Counted from the stretch's first letter, positions 26,377 to 34,668 are shown. The stretch: 36,575 nucleotides of DNA from Photobacterium sp. Ph5 (GCF_022129445.1 NZ_JADQAQ010000045.1:1-36575), one strand, 5' to 3'. The notes: generated by a model not told the origin, from the letters alone. Program-made: numbers and translations.

Positions 26377-27582
26377 TTATAAGCTTGGAATTGGATCCGG
26401 ATTGCCATCAGGATCGTTGTTTACGTAACCACTCACGTAATAGCTATTGATGATTGCTAAGCCACAGAAGTGTGGTGCAGCCATTGAAGTCCCGCTAAGT
26501 GTTGTTGTACCACCGCCTGTTTTGGTTGATAAAATATTTACACCTGGAAGAGCAAACTCAACGACAGAACCGTAATTAGAGAAGGTCGCAAAATTGTGGT
26601 AACGGTCAAACGCTGAAATAGTGTAAACGTTAGGGTGGGTTGTACTCGCAGGGGTATAGTTTTGCGCATCATCGGCACTGTTACCAGCTGCAATAGCGAA
26701 GATAATACCTTTACTTGCCACTGCTTTAATCGCTGAATCTAAAGCACTTGAGAAACCTTGTGCACCTAAACTCATGTTGGCACAGTCACCGTAGCTACCA
26801 TGTTGGTAAATATGATCGACACCTGCAATTACCCCTTCGATAGTACCGCTACCTGTATCTGAAAGAACTTTAATTGGTACAACTGTGGCACCTGCTGCGA
26901 CGCCAACTACATCATAACCATCCATTTTTGCTGCAATCGTACCAGCAACATGGGTACCATGTCCGTTACCGTCTTCTGTTGTATTAGTACCAACAAAACT
27001 TGCACCGCGAGACACATCTACATTCAAATCAGGGTGTGCACTATCAATACCGGTATCAATGACCCATGCGGTACCGTAATCAACGACTTGATGACCGACA
27101 CGTTGTACACCCCAAGGCACAACTTCAGGATCTCGTACTGGTTCCGGTTCTGGTGATGGCTCGGGTTCAGGTGTTGGTTCTGGTTCAGGCTCAGGTGATG
27201 TTTCACCATCTTTGTTTTTACCGCCTTTACCATGACCACCTTTTTCTTTGTCAGGGCCTTTGGGTTTATCAGGACGAGCAACAAGGGAGACAGGAAGATT
27301 TTTTTCGATATGAGAGATATCAGGGAAGCGTTCTTGTAATTGTTTTAGTGCTGCTTCTGGAAGATTAATCGACATACCTTTAATAGCATGGGTGTAATTA
27401 TGGCGAATTTTACCTTTACTGCTCAGTATAGCTTTTGCAATCTCTGAACGTTTGTGCTCAGTAATATTGTCATCAAATTCGATGATGTATTGGTTATGAG
27501 TAGAAACAGAAATAGGGGTAGCTGACAGAGGTGCTGAAATTGAAGCGACTAATGCAGCTGTAAATACAGTGATACGATTCAT
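26377..27582 (-). CDS. Secreted subtilisin-like serine protease (S8) with I9 propeptide
   Basis: Extracellular protease precursor of 401 residues. Residues 1-21 form a signal peptide ending PLSA/TP. Residues about 28-98 resemble the inhibitor I9 propeptide (YIIEFDDNITEHKRSEIAK, AIKGMSINLPEAALKQLQ, ISHIEKN), which acts as chaperone and inhibitor. Residues about 103-152 are a Lys/Gly-rich then Pro-Glu repeat linker. The catalytic domain follows, with Asp176 (AWVIDTGIDSAHPDL), His208 (GNGHGTHVAGT), oxyanion Asn301 (AIAAGNSA) and Ser366 (SGTSMAAPH). It ends soon after the catalytic Ser region with NNDPDGNPDPIPSL and no C-terminal PPC or P domain. Single-gene unit with its own terminator. Confidence 0.92.
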   Translation of the reverse strand: MNRITVFTAALVASISAPLSATPISVSTHNQYIIEFDDNITEHKRSEIAKAILSSKGKIRHNYTHAIKGMSINLPEAALKQLQERFPDISHIEKNLPVSLVARPDKPKGPDKEKGGHGKGGKNKDGETSPEPEPEPTPEPEPSPEPEPVRDPEVVPWGVQRVGHQVVDYGTAWVIDTGIDSAHPDLNVDVSRGASFVGTNTTEDGNGHGTHVAGTIAAKMDGYDVVGVAAGATVVPIKVLSDTGSGTIEGVIAGVDHIYQHGSYGDCANMSLGAQGFSSALDSAIKAVASKGIIFAIAAGNSADDAQNYTPASTTHPNVYTISAFDRYHNFATFSNYGSVVEFALPGVNILSTKTGGGTTTLSGTSMAAPHFCGLAIINSYYVSGYVNNDPDGNPDPIPSL

Positions 27583-27995
27583 TTTTCATTGTCCAGTAAA
27601 ATTAATTTTGTGAAGCTCATTACAATAGACCGAGGGTGTTTAAATTAAATTTCAAAAGAATTGAAAAAAATTAGGGTAAAATCTCAATATTTGTATGTTA
27701 TTGAAAATAAATCAGAATAAATCGTAAGTTTTTTGAAGATATTTAAATTTAAAAATCAATTTTAAACGTGAATGATGTTTTAAATATAAAAATCAATAGC
27801 TGTTGCTGACTCACTAGAAGCTGGTTAAAGTAATGAAAAGTTGATTGTGGCGATAGCTAGACGAAAAGGGATGTAGCTAGTTTATATCGTTTAAGAAAAG
27901 AGCATAAAAAGGATTATTAATTAAATTGTTTATTAGTTATTGTGGCCTGCCTTTATACTTATAATTAATCCCATCAAACTCCGTTAGGAATGGCA
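27583..27995. other. AT-rich divergent promoter region, no gene seen
   Basis: Separates the protease gene (minus) from the VF530-type gene (plus). Very AT-rich with several poly-A/T stretches. I see no clear paired -35/-10 boxes, palindrome or open frame with a ribosome site. Confidence 0.4.
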
Positions 27996-28487
27996 ATGCA
28001 AGAACAACAACAGAATGCTCAACCAGCTAAAAAAGAAAAAGAATTAACCCTAGAGCAACGACTATTACAGAACAACCCACTTCATGGTTTAAGCCTAGAG
28101 AAAATGCTAACTGAGCTTGTTGAACACTATGGTTGGGAGATCTTAGACACGGCTATGCGCTTTAATTGTTTCAACACGAAACCGTCTATTGCGAGTAGTG
28201 TGAAATACTTGAAGAAAACAGAGTGGGCTAGAGAGAAACTAGAAGCTTTTTACTTATCTCGTTTTAAACGTATGCCACGAGCAACAACGGCTGAGTTAGA
28301 AATTCCACCTCGTATGCGTACTTTTGCTGATGGTGTTGTACCACGTGAGCCAATGGAATTAACCGTTGATTCTATTCTAGCTTCTAAAGCAAAAGCGGCA
28401 TCAGCATATAAAGAGCGCGCATCTAGAGGTCGAAGCAATAGCCGTGGTGGTAATCAACGTAGCGGTAGCCGTCCACCACGTCGATAA
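27996..28487 (+). CDS. VF530-type DNA-binding protein with Arg/Gly-rich tail
   Basis: Residues about 25-85 form the VF530 domain ([58 protein letters not shown]), named for an Aliivibrio fischeri protein whose structure is known; the family (DUF2132) is thought to bind DNA. Beyond it are a short linker ([22 protein letters not shown]) and a tail from about residue 135 rich in Arg, Gly and Ser ([23 protein letters not shown]), which would favour nucleic-acid binding. VF530 itself is only the small domain, so the extensions are additional. The second ATG (27996) is preferred because AGGA is 6 bases before it; the first (27990) directly abuts that site. Function unknown. Confidence 0.82.
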   Translation: MQEQQQNAQPAKKEKELTLEQRLLQNNPLHGLSLEKMLTELVEHYGWEILDTAMRFNCFNTKPSIASSVKYLKKTEWAREKLEAFYLSRFKRMPRATTAELEIPPRMRTFADGVVPREPMELTVDSILASKAKAASAYKERASRGRSNSRGGNQRSGSRPPRR

Positions 28488-28525
28488 TCGACCTATAAAA
28501 CATTAAGTTTGTTTGAATAAAGAAA

Positions 28526-28565
28526 ACGCCTTATTACTTTGATAATAAAATCAGTAATAAGGCGT
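28526..28565. terminator. Bidirectional terminator
   Basis: ACGCCTTATTACT (28526-28538) pairs with AGTAATAAGGCGT (28553-28565), perfect 13-bp stem plus GAT/ATC inside. It serves the VF530-type gene (+) and the decarboxylase gene (-). Confidence 0.8.
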
Positions 28566-28608
28566 ATTTATATGTATTAGTAACGTTTAAAACAAATGAA
28601 TGTTTAAA

Positions 28609-29961
28609 TTAATCGTTTGTTAATACGGTTGCAATACGAGAACAAACAGGAATATTGGTTGCATCTAAGCCTGGTGTTGTATTGTGGAAGTCAAACGCTA
28701 ACTTCACATCTGGTCCAAATACAAGACAGTGAGTTGAACCACCAAAGTGGAACATACCCAATTCATCACCTTTATCTAGATGTTGACCTTCTTTGACTGT
28801 AATTTCGCACGATGACACTTCAGCCATACCCACAGCGATAAAGCACATTAAACCAATGTTAGGATTATCAGATTCAATAAAGATAATTGCACGTGTTGCC
28901 ACAGCTGTTAAAAATGGCTGTGAATTGTTTGGTGCGCTGTCATCGGCACCATCAGGGTTACCAAAACCTTGGTATTGGTTACCCAAGTAGTAAGAGCCAT
29001 TCACAATGTAGGCTTTTTTCACAGTACCGCTTACAGGGCTATTCCAGCGGTGATAGCTCAATGCACTTAAGAATGCTTGATAAATTGTACCGCCAATAAA
29101 TTGCTTCGCGAGTGGATCAAAATCCATCATATTCTGTAGCGAATAAGGTTGGCCTTTTAGCCAGAATTCAGATGTTTCAGCTACGTTTTCTGCAATTTGC
29201 AACGGTGCTGATTCACACGCATTAGCAATAATGTCATCACCTTCAGCAATTGGACGAACACCTTTTACGAACTCACGAGTGAAAAAGTCATCCCATGATT
29301 TAAAGCCATAATACTTATCATTAGGATCACATTGGAAAAAGTGCTCAAACGGTAATGTTTTAAGAGCTGGATCAGAAGTGGCTTGGCAAGCAACACCGAC
29401 CATTTCACGTTGTGCAGTTGGATTTAACCAGCCTAATACTTTCGGTGTGCGATTAAGATCATCGTTTACTAATACATAGCGAGAATCAGAACTTGCAAGG
29501 AAAGAAGACCAGTAAGTTAATATTTTTTTAATTTGCTGATTCACTAATGCATTTGAGAAGAACGTGTAGCCAGCAGGAGTTGCCATCGGCCAATCTAATA
29601 ATGCATTAATAGGAAAACCAATTAAACCACAAGGGTTTAGTTCACCAGTTTTAGGGTCGGTATATTCAGTACATTCAGGCGCTTGCGTCATAATTGCGTT
29701 TAGTAGCACAAGAAATTCATCAAAGCTCATGACTTCTGGTGTACCTAGTGGCGTTAATTCTTTTTGATTACCTGCATAGCTAAACATACGTTCAGCGAGT
29801 TCTATTAGGCTTTCATCATTATCAACCAAATCTTTAAACTCTTGGATAGGTTGAACAAGTTCAGTTGGATGTTGTTCTGTGTGCGCTTTTAAGTGTTGGA
29901 TCCAAGCATTAACGTGCGCTTTACTTTTTGGTAGCCAGTTACCGAAAGAATGGATATTCAT
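28609..29961 (-). CDS. Pyruvoyl decarboxylase of the PSD/PsiD family
   Basis: Belongs to the phosphatidylserine decarboxylase superfamily but not to the membrane Psd type. Residues about 1-180 resemble the extra N-terminal domain found in soluble members such as fungal PsiD tryptophan decarboxylase. Residues about 220-450 are the catalytic part: FKSWDDFFTREFVKGVRPI, ACESAPLQI, LSYHRWNSPVSGTV and the self-cleavage motif FGGSTHC with Ser409 giving the pyruvoyl group. No signal peptide or membrane helix. A conventional psd gene is normally elsewhere (near rsgA), so this is probably an amino-acid decarboxylase or an enzyme of unknown substrate; tryptophan is one possibility. A GAGAG site precedes the ATG. 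Single-gene unit. Confidence 0.82.
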   Translation of the reverse strand: MNIHSFGNWLPKSKAHVNAWIQHLKAHTEQHPTELVQPIQEFKDLVDNDESLIELAERMFSYAGNQKELTPLGTPEVMSFDEFLVLLNAIMTQAPECTEYTDPKTGELNPCGLIGFPINALLDWPMATPAGYTFFSNALVNQQIKKILTYWSSFLASSDSRYVLVNDDLNRTPKVLGWLNPTAQREMVGVACQATSDPALKTLPFEHFFQCDPNDKYYGFKSWDDFFTREFVKGVRPIAEGDDIIANACESAPLQIAENVAETSEFWLKGQPYSLQNMMDFDPLAKQFIGGTIYQAFLSALSYHRWNSPVSGTVKKAYIVNGSYYLGNQYQGFGNPDGADDSAPNNSQPFLTAVATRAIIFIESDNPNIGLMCFIAVGMAEVSSCEITVKEGQHLDKGDELGMFHFGGSTHCLVFGPDVKLAFDFHNTTPGLDATNIPVCSRIATVLTND

Positions 29962-30169
29962 AATAACTCTCTATTTATTAATCAATGTTGAAAATTACTA
30001 TACGCTTTGAATAAACATTATCATTACACAAAAACATAACTTCATATTTCATTATTCCTTTTTAAAATCTAATTAACTACATGTAAACAAATACTTAATC
30101 CCTATAGGCTTAATGGTAATCATAGAAAAGGGCAATGATACTAGTTACAATTTTGTTGTTAATTTAAAG

Positions 30170-30198
30170 GTGATGTAAGTCACTAAATCTGTTATACT
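30170..30198 (+). promoter_or_regulatory. Extended -10 promoter for ybiT
   Basis: TGTTATACT (30190-30198) is an extended -10 (TGnTATACT), followed by CCGCGCC, a GC-rich discriminator. The -35 region is weak. A start near 30205 is expected. The upstream bases from 29962 are AT-rich and contain no gene. Confidence 0.6.
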
Positions 30199-30215
30199 CC
30201 GCGCCAATTTAGAGA

Positions 30216-30245
30216 AAAGTCGCTTGTAGTAAGCGGCTTTTTTAA
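30216..30245 (+). terminator. Promoter-proximal terminator/attenuator in the ybiT leader
   Basis: AAAGTCGCTT (30216-30225) pairs with AAGCGGCTTT (30231-30240), with one G-U pair and a 5-base loop, followed by a run of T (30238-30243). It lies only about 10 bases after the predicted start and 37 before the ybiT start codon. The upstream gene is on the opposite strand, so the hairpin cannot be its terminator in this direction. It looks like an attenuator, discussed in the findings. Confidence 0.65.
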
Positions 30246-30279
30246 TGCTTGATATATTCACAAATTTTGGAACAGTACA

Positions 30280-31875
30280 TTGATTTCAACAGCTAATATC
30301 ACAATGCAGTTCGGCGATAAGCCATTGTTTGAAAACATCTCAGTAAAATTTGGTGGCGGCAACCGTTACGGCCTAATCGGCGCGAATGGTTGTGGTAAAT
30401 CGACATTCATGAAAATCTTGGGTGGCGAGCTAGAGCAGTCTGCAGGTACTGTTTCACTTGATCCTAATGAGCGTATGGCTAAATTAGGTCAGGATCAATT
30501 TGCATTCGAAAACTACAGCGTAGTAGATACAGTGATCATGGGTCACAAAGAGCTATGGACGATTAAAGAAGAACGCGATCGCATCTATTCAATGGCAGAA
30601 ATGTCAGAAGAAGATGGTATGCGTGTAGCAGATCTAGAAGTAGAGTTCGCAGAAATGGACGGCTACTCAGCAGAAGCACGTGCAGGTGAACTTCTTCTTG
30701 GTCTTGGTATTACTGAAGATCAACACTTTGGTCTTATGAGTGCCGTTGCACCTGGTCTTAAAGTTCGTGTGCTTCTTGCTCAGGTATTGTTTGCTAACCC
30801 AGACATCATGCTACTTGACGAACCAACGAACAACTTGGATATTCACACTATTGCATGGCTTGAGCAGATCCTACTAGCGCGTAACTGCACTATGATAATC
30901 ATCTCGCACGACCGTCACTTCTTAAACAGCGTATGTACACACATGGCTGACTTAGATTACGGTGAGCTTCGTGTATTCCCTGGTAACTACGATGAATACA
31001 TGATGGCTGCTGAGCAATCACGTGAGCAGTTACATTCAGATAATGCAAAGAAGAAAGCACAAATGGCTGAACTACAAACGTTCGTAAGCCGCTTCTCTGC
31101 TAACGCATCTAAAGCGAAGCAAGCAACTTCTCGTCAAAAGCAACTGGATAAAATCCAATTAACAGAAGTGAAAGCATCTAGCCGTCAAACACCATTTATT
31201 CGTTTCGATCAGGAAAAAGAACTGTTCCGTAACGCATTAGAAGTGGAAGGTTTGAAGCAAGGTTACGGCGAAAACATCCTAATCAACGGTGTTAACTTAC
31301 TGGTAGAAGTAGGTGAGCGCATCGCGATTATCGGTGAGAACGGTATCGGTAAATCAACATTCCTAAACACGCTAGCGGGTCAAATGGAGCCAATGGCGGG
31401 TATGGTTAAGTGGTCTGAAAACAATAATATTGGTTTCTACGCACAGGATCACAGTGCTGATTTCGCAGAAGATATTACATTGCTTGAGTGGATGAGCCAG
31501 TGGAAAAAGCCAGGTGATGACGAGCAAACTGTTCGTGGTATCCTAGGTCGTATGCTGTTCTCACAAAACGACATCAAGAAATCTGTAAAAGTTATTTCTG
31601 GTGGTGAGCAAGGTCGTATGTTGTTTGGTAAGTTAATCATGCAACGTCCTAACATCCTACTTATGGATGAACCAACAAACCACATGGACATGGAATCTAT
31701 TGAAGCACTTAACCTAGCGTTAGAGAACTTCAAAGGTACATTGATGTTTGTATCTCACGATCGCCAGTTTGTAACATCGGTTGCAACTCGTATTCTTGAG
31801 ATCACTAAAGACGGCGTAGAAGACTTCCACGGTACTTATGATGAGTACATCGCGAAGAAAGCATTAGTTGGTTAA
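30280..31875 (+). CDS. ybiT: ABC-F ATPase YbiT
   Basis: Ribosome-associated ABC-F protein with two ATPase domains and no membrane part. First Walker [10 protein letters not shown] (34-42), Walker B LLDEPTNN and the unusual first signature [13 protein letters not shown], which in YbiT replaces LSGG. The linker (about 240-310) is [25 protein letters not shown]. Second Walker [10 protein letters not shown] (352-360), signature SGGEQGRM and [12 protein letters not shown]. The start is a TTG (30280), supported by alignment to E. coli YbiT (MxxSxNxTMQFG) and by lack of a better ATG. The length of 531 matches E. coli (530). ABC-F proteins resolve stalled or drug-bound ribosomes; the YbiT role is less well defined. 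Confidence 0.95.
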   Translation: MISTANITMQFGDKPLFENISVKFGGGNRYGLIGANGCGKSTFMKILGGELEQSAGTVSLDPNERMAKLGQDQFAFENYSVVDTVIMGHKELWTIKEERDRIYSMAEMSEEDGMRVADLEVEFAEMDGYSAEARAGELLLGLGITEDQHFGLMSAVAPGLKVRVLLAQVLFANPDIMLLDEPTNNLDIHTIAWLEQILLARNCTMIIISHDRHFLNSVCTHMADLDYGELRVFPGNYDEYMMAAEQSREQLHSDNAKKKAQMAELQTFVSRFSANASKAKQATSRQKQLDKIQLTEVKASSRQTPFIRFDQEKELFRNALEVEGLKQGYGENILINGVNLLVEVGERIAIIGENGIGKSTFLNTLAGQMEPMAGMVKWSENNNIGFYAQDHSADFAEDITLLEWMSQWKKPGDDEQTVRGILGRMLFSQNDIKKSVKVISGGEQGRMLFGKLIMQRPNILLMDEPTNHMDMESIEALNLALENFKGTLMFVSHDRQFVTSVATRILEITKDGVEDFHGTYDEYIAKKALVG

Positions 31876-31916
31876 GTTTTTACTTAATAAAACAGGCTAA
31901 GCCAAAAAGTTAATCG

Positions 31917-31946
31917 AAAGCCGCCTTAAAATAGGGCGGCTTTTTT
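31917..31946 (+). terminator. Terminator of ybiT
   Basis: AAAGCCGCCTT (31918-31927) and GGGCGGCTTTTTT (31934-31946) form a GC-rich stem with a short AT loop and a T run, 42 bases after the ybiT stop. Confidence 0.88.
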
Positions 31947-32001
31947 ACAAATAAAGCTTATGTGTTTAATGACACGTACAGAAAGAATGAAAGGGTTACC
32001 T

Positions 32002-32457
32002 ATGAAAATTTGGGTAGATGCTGATGCATGTCCAAACGTTGTAAAAGAGATTCTATTTCGCGCTGCTGATCGCGCAAAAGTGAACGTAACGCTGGTGGCT
32101 AATCAATACATTCGCACACCACCTTCACCGTTTTTACGATCTATTCAAGTGGAACAAGGCTTTGATGTCGCTGATAATTATATTGTGCAACAAGCTGAAG
32201 CAGGGGACTTGGCGATTACCGCTGATATCCCATTAGCTGATGAACTGATCACCAAAGGCGCACATGCGTTAAACCCTCGCGGCGAGATGTATACTAAAGA
32301 CACCATTAAGCAGCGTTTACAAATGCGTGACTTCATGGAAACTATGCGCAGCAGTGGCGTACAAACGGGCGGCCCAGCACCATTAAGCCAAGCGGATCGT
32401 CAAAACTTCGCTAACAAACTGGATACGTTTTTAGCTAAGAACCACAAGCCACAATAA
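32002..32457 (+). CDS. yaiI: YaiI/UPF0178 family protein
   Basis: Small cytoplasmic protein of the YaiI (DUF188/UPF0178) family, a PIN-like fold; no established substrate. Family features: [18 protein letters not shown] at the start, [37 protein letters not shown] and LNPRGEMYT. The ATG at 32002 is preferred because it has AAGGG 8 bases upstream and gives the usual 151 residues; upstream in-frame ATGs do not fit the family. Last core-genome gene before the accessory region. Confidence 0.93.
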   Translation: MKIWVDADACPNVVKEILFRAADRAKVNVTLVANQYIRTPPSPFLRSIQVEQGFDVADNYIVQQAEAGDLAITADIPLADELITKGAHALNPRGEMYTKDTIKQRLQMRDFMETMRSSGVQTGGPAPLSQADRQNFANKLDTFLAKNHKPQ

Positions 32458-32463
32458 CACCTA

Positions 32464-32498
32464 AATATGGAGATGAACGCCGTTTTGTCTCCATTTTT
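32464..32498 (+). terminator. Weak terminator after yaiI
   Basis: TGGAGA (32468-32473) pairs with TCTCCA (32488-32493), loop of 14, followed by a T run. Weak stem but well placed. Confidence 0.5.
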
Positions 32499-32891
32499 CT
32501 TATCTCCATTTCCTTTCTTTAGTACTCCCGTTATTCCTATTCCAATTTAGACGAAATGCTTTTGCTTGCTGGTAATGAGACTACCTGTGTATTTACCCAG
32601 TTATAATGAAAAGCGTAAATTTTTCCGATTAGGCTTTGTTTTAAATAAGAAAACTTTCTTAATTATCTCAGCGGTGAATTTTTAAGTTATTGATGTTAAA
32701 TGGTTAATTTTACTTTTTGTGTATTTAATCCGACGGATGAAATATTGTTCTTACTTTTACCAACGTAAAGATATCGATTGAATGTAATATTTTGCGACTA
32801 AAGTTATGAAATTTGGTGCTTTTATTTTTTACAATACTGGTTATTTAGAGCATTAATAGAGCGCAAAAGTAAGAATGCTTATTAATATACT
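32499..32891. other. Gap upstream of the cassette array, no gene seen
   Basis: AT-rich, no open frame with a ribosome site, no integron integrase gene and no recognised attI. It marks the left edge of the accessory region. I saw no ACATAAC partner for the GTTATGT at 32892 here, so this is not a preceding attC. Confidence 0.5.
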
Positions 32892-32898
32892 GTTATGT
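32892..32898 (+). other. Left core recombination site of cassette 1
   Basis: GTTATGT, identical to the R' box of the attC at 33480-33486. Integron integrase cuts between the G and the first T, so this marks the left edge of the first cassette. It is 31 bases upstream of the TPR start codon, a normal cassette spacing. Confidence 0.65.
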
Positions 32899-33480
32899 TT
32901 ACTTCAATAGCACTGGTAAGGAAACCATATGGAAATAAATGAAGAACTATCTCTTAAGATTAAAGAAATATGCGATGAGGGGGATGTCTTCATCGAGTTG
33001 GGAGAGTATCGCAGTGCTTTTGATAACTTCGAAGAAGCTCTTGACCTTATCCCCACTCCAAAAGAATCATACTCAGTCACTGCGGGTGTCATGGCAGGCC
33101 TTGGAGATGTCTATTTTAAATCAGGCAGTTTTGAGCAAGCTAAAGAGACCTTTTCTGCCTCTATGTACTGTGTTGGCGCGATAGGTAATCCGTATCTTCA
33201 CCTTCGATTAGGTCAATCTCAGTTTGAGTTGGGCAATACAAACAAAGCAATTGATGAGTTAGCTCGGGCGTACATGGGGGCTGGGAAAGAAATTTTTGAG
33301 TCTGATGATCCTAAGTATTTCGACTTTCTTACGTCTAAACTTTCTCCACCCGCGGGCGGAGAGTGGTAAACATAACAAGAGCATTAACGGGACGTTTACT
33401 CGTGGCGCATTTTTTAAAGAAGCACTGTGATTTAGGTGTTTCAACCAGTTTGGGCTAGTAAACGCCCGTTATGCTAAACG
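32893..33480 (+). mobile_element. Integron gene cassette 1 (TPR gene plus attC)
   Basis: A 588-base unit running from one G^TTATGT core to the next. It contains one gene almost filling it and ends in a well-formed attC, the structure of a mobile gene cassette. No integrase gene is visible in the window. Confidence 0.8.
32929..33369 (+). CDS. Cassette-borne tetratricopeptide-repeat protein
   Basis: 146 residues, with about three TPR-like helical pairs (residues about 8-40, 50-80, 86-115). GDVFIELGEYRSAFDNFEEAL, GLGDVYFKSGSFEQAKETF and LGQSQFELGNTNKAIDELARAYM are the repeat cores. The C-terminus (AGKEIFESDDPKYFDFL) belongs to a widespread small family of TPR proteins that I recall as sometimes sitting near toxin or secretion genes; an immunity or partner-binding role is possible but unproven. 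An AAGGAA site lies 6 bases before the ATG. No promoter of its own seen, so it may rely on an outside promoter, as cassettes usually do. The stop codon is adjacent to its attC. Confidence 0.8.
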   Translation: MEINEELSLKIKEICDEGDVFIELGEYRSAFDNFEEALDLIPTPKESYSVTAGVMAGLGDVYFKSGSFEQAKETFSASMYCVGAIGNPYLHLRLGQSQFELGNTNKAIDELARAYMGAGKEIFESDDPKYFDFLTSKLSPPAGGEW

Positions 33481-33486
33481 TTATGT
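33370..33486 (+). repeat. attC recombination site of cassette 1
   Basis: R'' ACATAAC (33370-33376) is perfectly complementary to R' GTTATGT (33480-33486). Inside, after spacers AAGA and TAAAC, the L'' arm (33381-33400) pairs with the L' arm (33457-33474), leaving two unpaired bases (a T and an A) on the left arm. These are the R boxes, central spacer, L boxes and extrahelical bases by which the integrase recognises the folded strand. Total 117 bp, in the normal size range. Confidence 0.88.
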
Positions 33487-33499
33487 GCTTGGAGGGGGA

Positions 33500-33946
33500 A
33501 TGGAAATTCAGAAGGTCCTAAAATCGGATTTAGAGGCAGTAACAAGGCTTGTTTCAGAGGTCTCAGACAAGGATGTGCTTCCATTGTTTAATGCACAGGG
33601 AAAGCAAGAGTATAAGGACAGAATTTTACTAGACCTAGCGACTACTTTTGACAATGAGAAGTTTTTATCTATTAAGGCTGTATCAGGTGGGAAAGTCCTT
33701 GGTTTTGCTGCTTTGCGTGATGGGAATTATCTAACACATTTATTTGTTGCTAATTCACAGCAGGGCTCGGGTTTAGGTCGTACTTTATTGAATCATTTGC
33801 TCAACCAGACAGATGCTCGGGAGGTTAGCCTGCGTTCATCGGTAAATGCTGTTGAGTTCTACAATCGCAATGGTTTCATAGCAACAGGTGAAGAAGCTGA
33901 GTTCAACGGAATTAGGTTCGTACCAATGTCTTTAGTACGCACATAA
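33500..33946 (+). CDS. Cassette-borne GNAT N-acetyltransferase
   Basis: 148-residue GNAT-fold acetyltransferase. The acetyl-CoA pyrophosphate loop is QQGSGLGRTLLNHL (about 96-109), preceded by the beta-4 strand LTHLFVANS, and the C-terminal strand region VEFYNRNGFIATGEE is typical. Substrate unknown; cassettes often carry GNAT proteins acting on small molecules or proteins. The ATG at 33500 has a GGAGG site 4 bases upstream; an in-frame GTG at 33485 is inside the attC core and unlikely. It starts 20 bases after the cassette boundary, and its stop codon overlaps an ACATAAC R''-like box. Confidence 0.85.
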   Translation: MEIQKVLKSDLEAVTRLVSEVSDKDVLPLFNAQGKQEYKDRILLDLATTFDNEKFLSIKAVSGGKVLGFAALRDGNYLTHLFVANSQQGSGLGRTLLNHLLNQTDAREVSLRSSVNAVEFYNRNGFIATGEEAEFNGIRFVPMSLVRT

Positions 33947-33995
33947 CAAATAAGGATATGTGTCGCGAAGCCGACACCTATCCGAAGTGTTGGAC
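33941..33995 (+). repeat. Broken attC of cassette 2
   Basis: ACATAAC (33941-33947) is identical to the R'' box of attC 1 and overlaps the GNAT stop codon, as expected for the start of an attC. No matching GTTATGT follows within a normal attC length. The only GTTRRRY nearby is GTTGGAC (33989-33995), which does not pair with it. The site appears truncated or degenerate, perhaps through the IS91-type insertion that follows. Confidence 0.5.
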
Positions 33996-34167
33996 AAGCC
34001 CAAGCCACCTTATATAAGTAAATATTGGAAATAGCATGAAGGGTGATGACAAAAAGAAGTCGAGCGTTATCCTTGGTGTGAACCAATAACTTTAACACTC
34101 TGATTTATAATAAAGTCCTCTTTAGCTCTGCAGCGTGAAAGCCATTATCCTTATTATTGAACGTCGG

Positions 34168-34395
34168 TTATTTTGGCCGAAATATTCCCGTTAATTGCAT
34201 GACATGTTGGCAGCAGGGGCAAAAGGGTTGGGCTTTTATACGTACCGTTTTATTCGGTGAGGGCAACGTCAGTTGCCCGGTTAACATGAACATAAATTGG
34301 ATAGCTTGAAGCTGCTTCTTTTCATGACCCCGCAGAAAACCATAATCACGTACCCGACGAAATCCTTTAGGTAATACATGTTGCAATATCCATCT
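34168..34395 (-). pseudogene. C-terminal fragment of IS91-family transposase
   Basis: Reads (after the junction) LQHVLPKGFRRVRDYGFLRG, a stretch highly characteristic of IS91 Y2/HUH transposases, and ends with a CPCC pair (PFCPCCQHVM) and a TAA stop at 34168. The catalytic HUH and tyrosine motifs are missing, since only about 75 residues remain. It is in the same frame as the recombinase fragment upstream, so the deletion joined the two genes. Confidence 0.8.
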
Positions 34396-34668
34396 CTAAT
34401 AACGTTGAAGCACATGCCTAAAGAAAAGCTGTAAGTCATTGCGATCAATTTTCACGGTACTCCATGAATGTGTTTTGATCAGTTGTGTAAAATACCGTTT
34501 CAGGTCGTCGGTAGTTAACGTGTCTGGTGATTTATCCAGTTGATGGGTAATGCGACGTAGAGCACGACTATAAGCATCAATCGTAGCGGGACGTTTACCT
34601 TGCAAGGTGAGATGGGTAAGGTGTTGTTCATAAAGATAATCTGAACGATGTTGCTGTGCTTTATTCAT
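34396..34668 (-). pseudogene. N-terminal fragment of IS91-associated tyrosine recombinase
   Basis: The ATG at 34668 has GGAG 9 bases upstream. The fragment, 90 residues, covers the SAM-like DNA-binding domain: RSDYLYEQHLTHLTLQGKRP, TIDAYSRALRRITHQLD, DDLKRYFTQLIKTHSWSTVK and DRNDLQLFFRHVLQRY. It ends at a TAG (34396-34398) where the family usually has a Trp (TGG), suggesting a nonsense mutation. The catalytic domain is gone. In intact elements this recombinase precedes the transposase. Confidence 0.75.

Noticed and set aside
27024..27368. Reading frames of 86-100 codons over the Pro-Glu linker of the protease gene on both strands
   Set aside because: Low-complexity repeats open all frames; the frames have no independent start signals and the protease frame contains the catalytic triad.
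32929..33369. The TPR protein as a proven immunity protein
   Set aside because: The resemblance to TPR proteins near toxin genes is from memory and no toxin gene is adjacent, so it is only mentioned as a possibility.
33989..33995. GTTGGAC as the right core of the second attC
   Set aside because: It fits GTTRRRY but is not complementary to ACATAAC at 33941, and the L arms between do not pair in the attC way. The hairpin there fits an IS end better.
34396..34398. In-frame TAG between recombinase and transposase fragments as programmed readthrough
   Set aside because: Both flanking parts are incomplete domains and no recoding signal is visible; a nonsense mutation in a decaying element is simpler.
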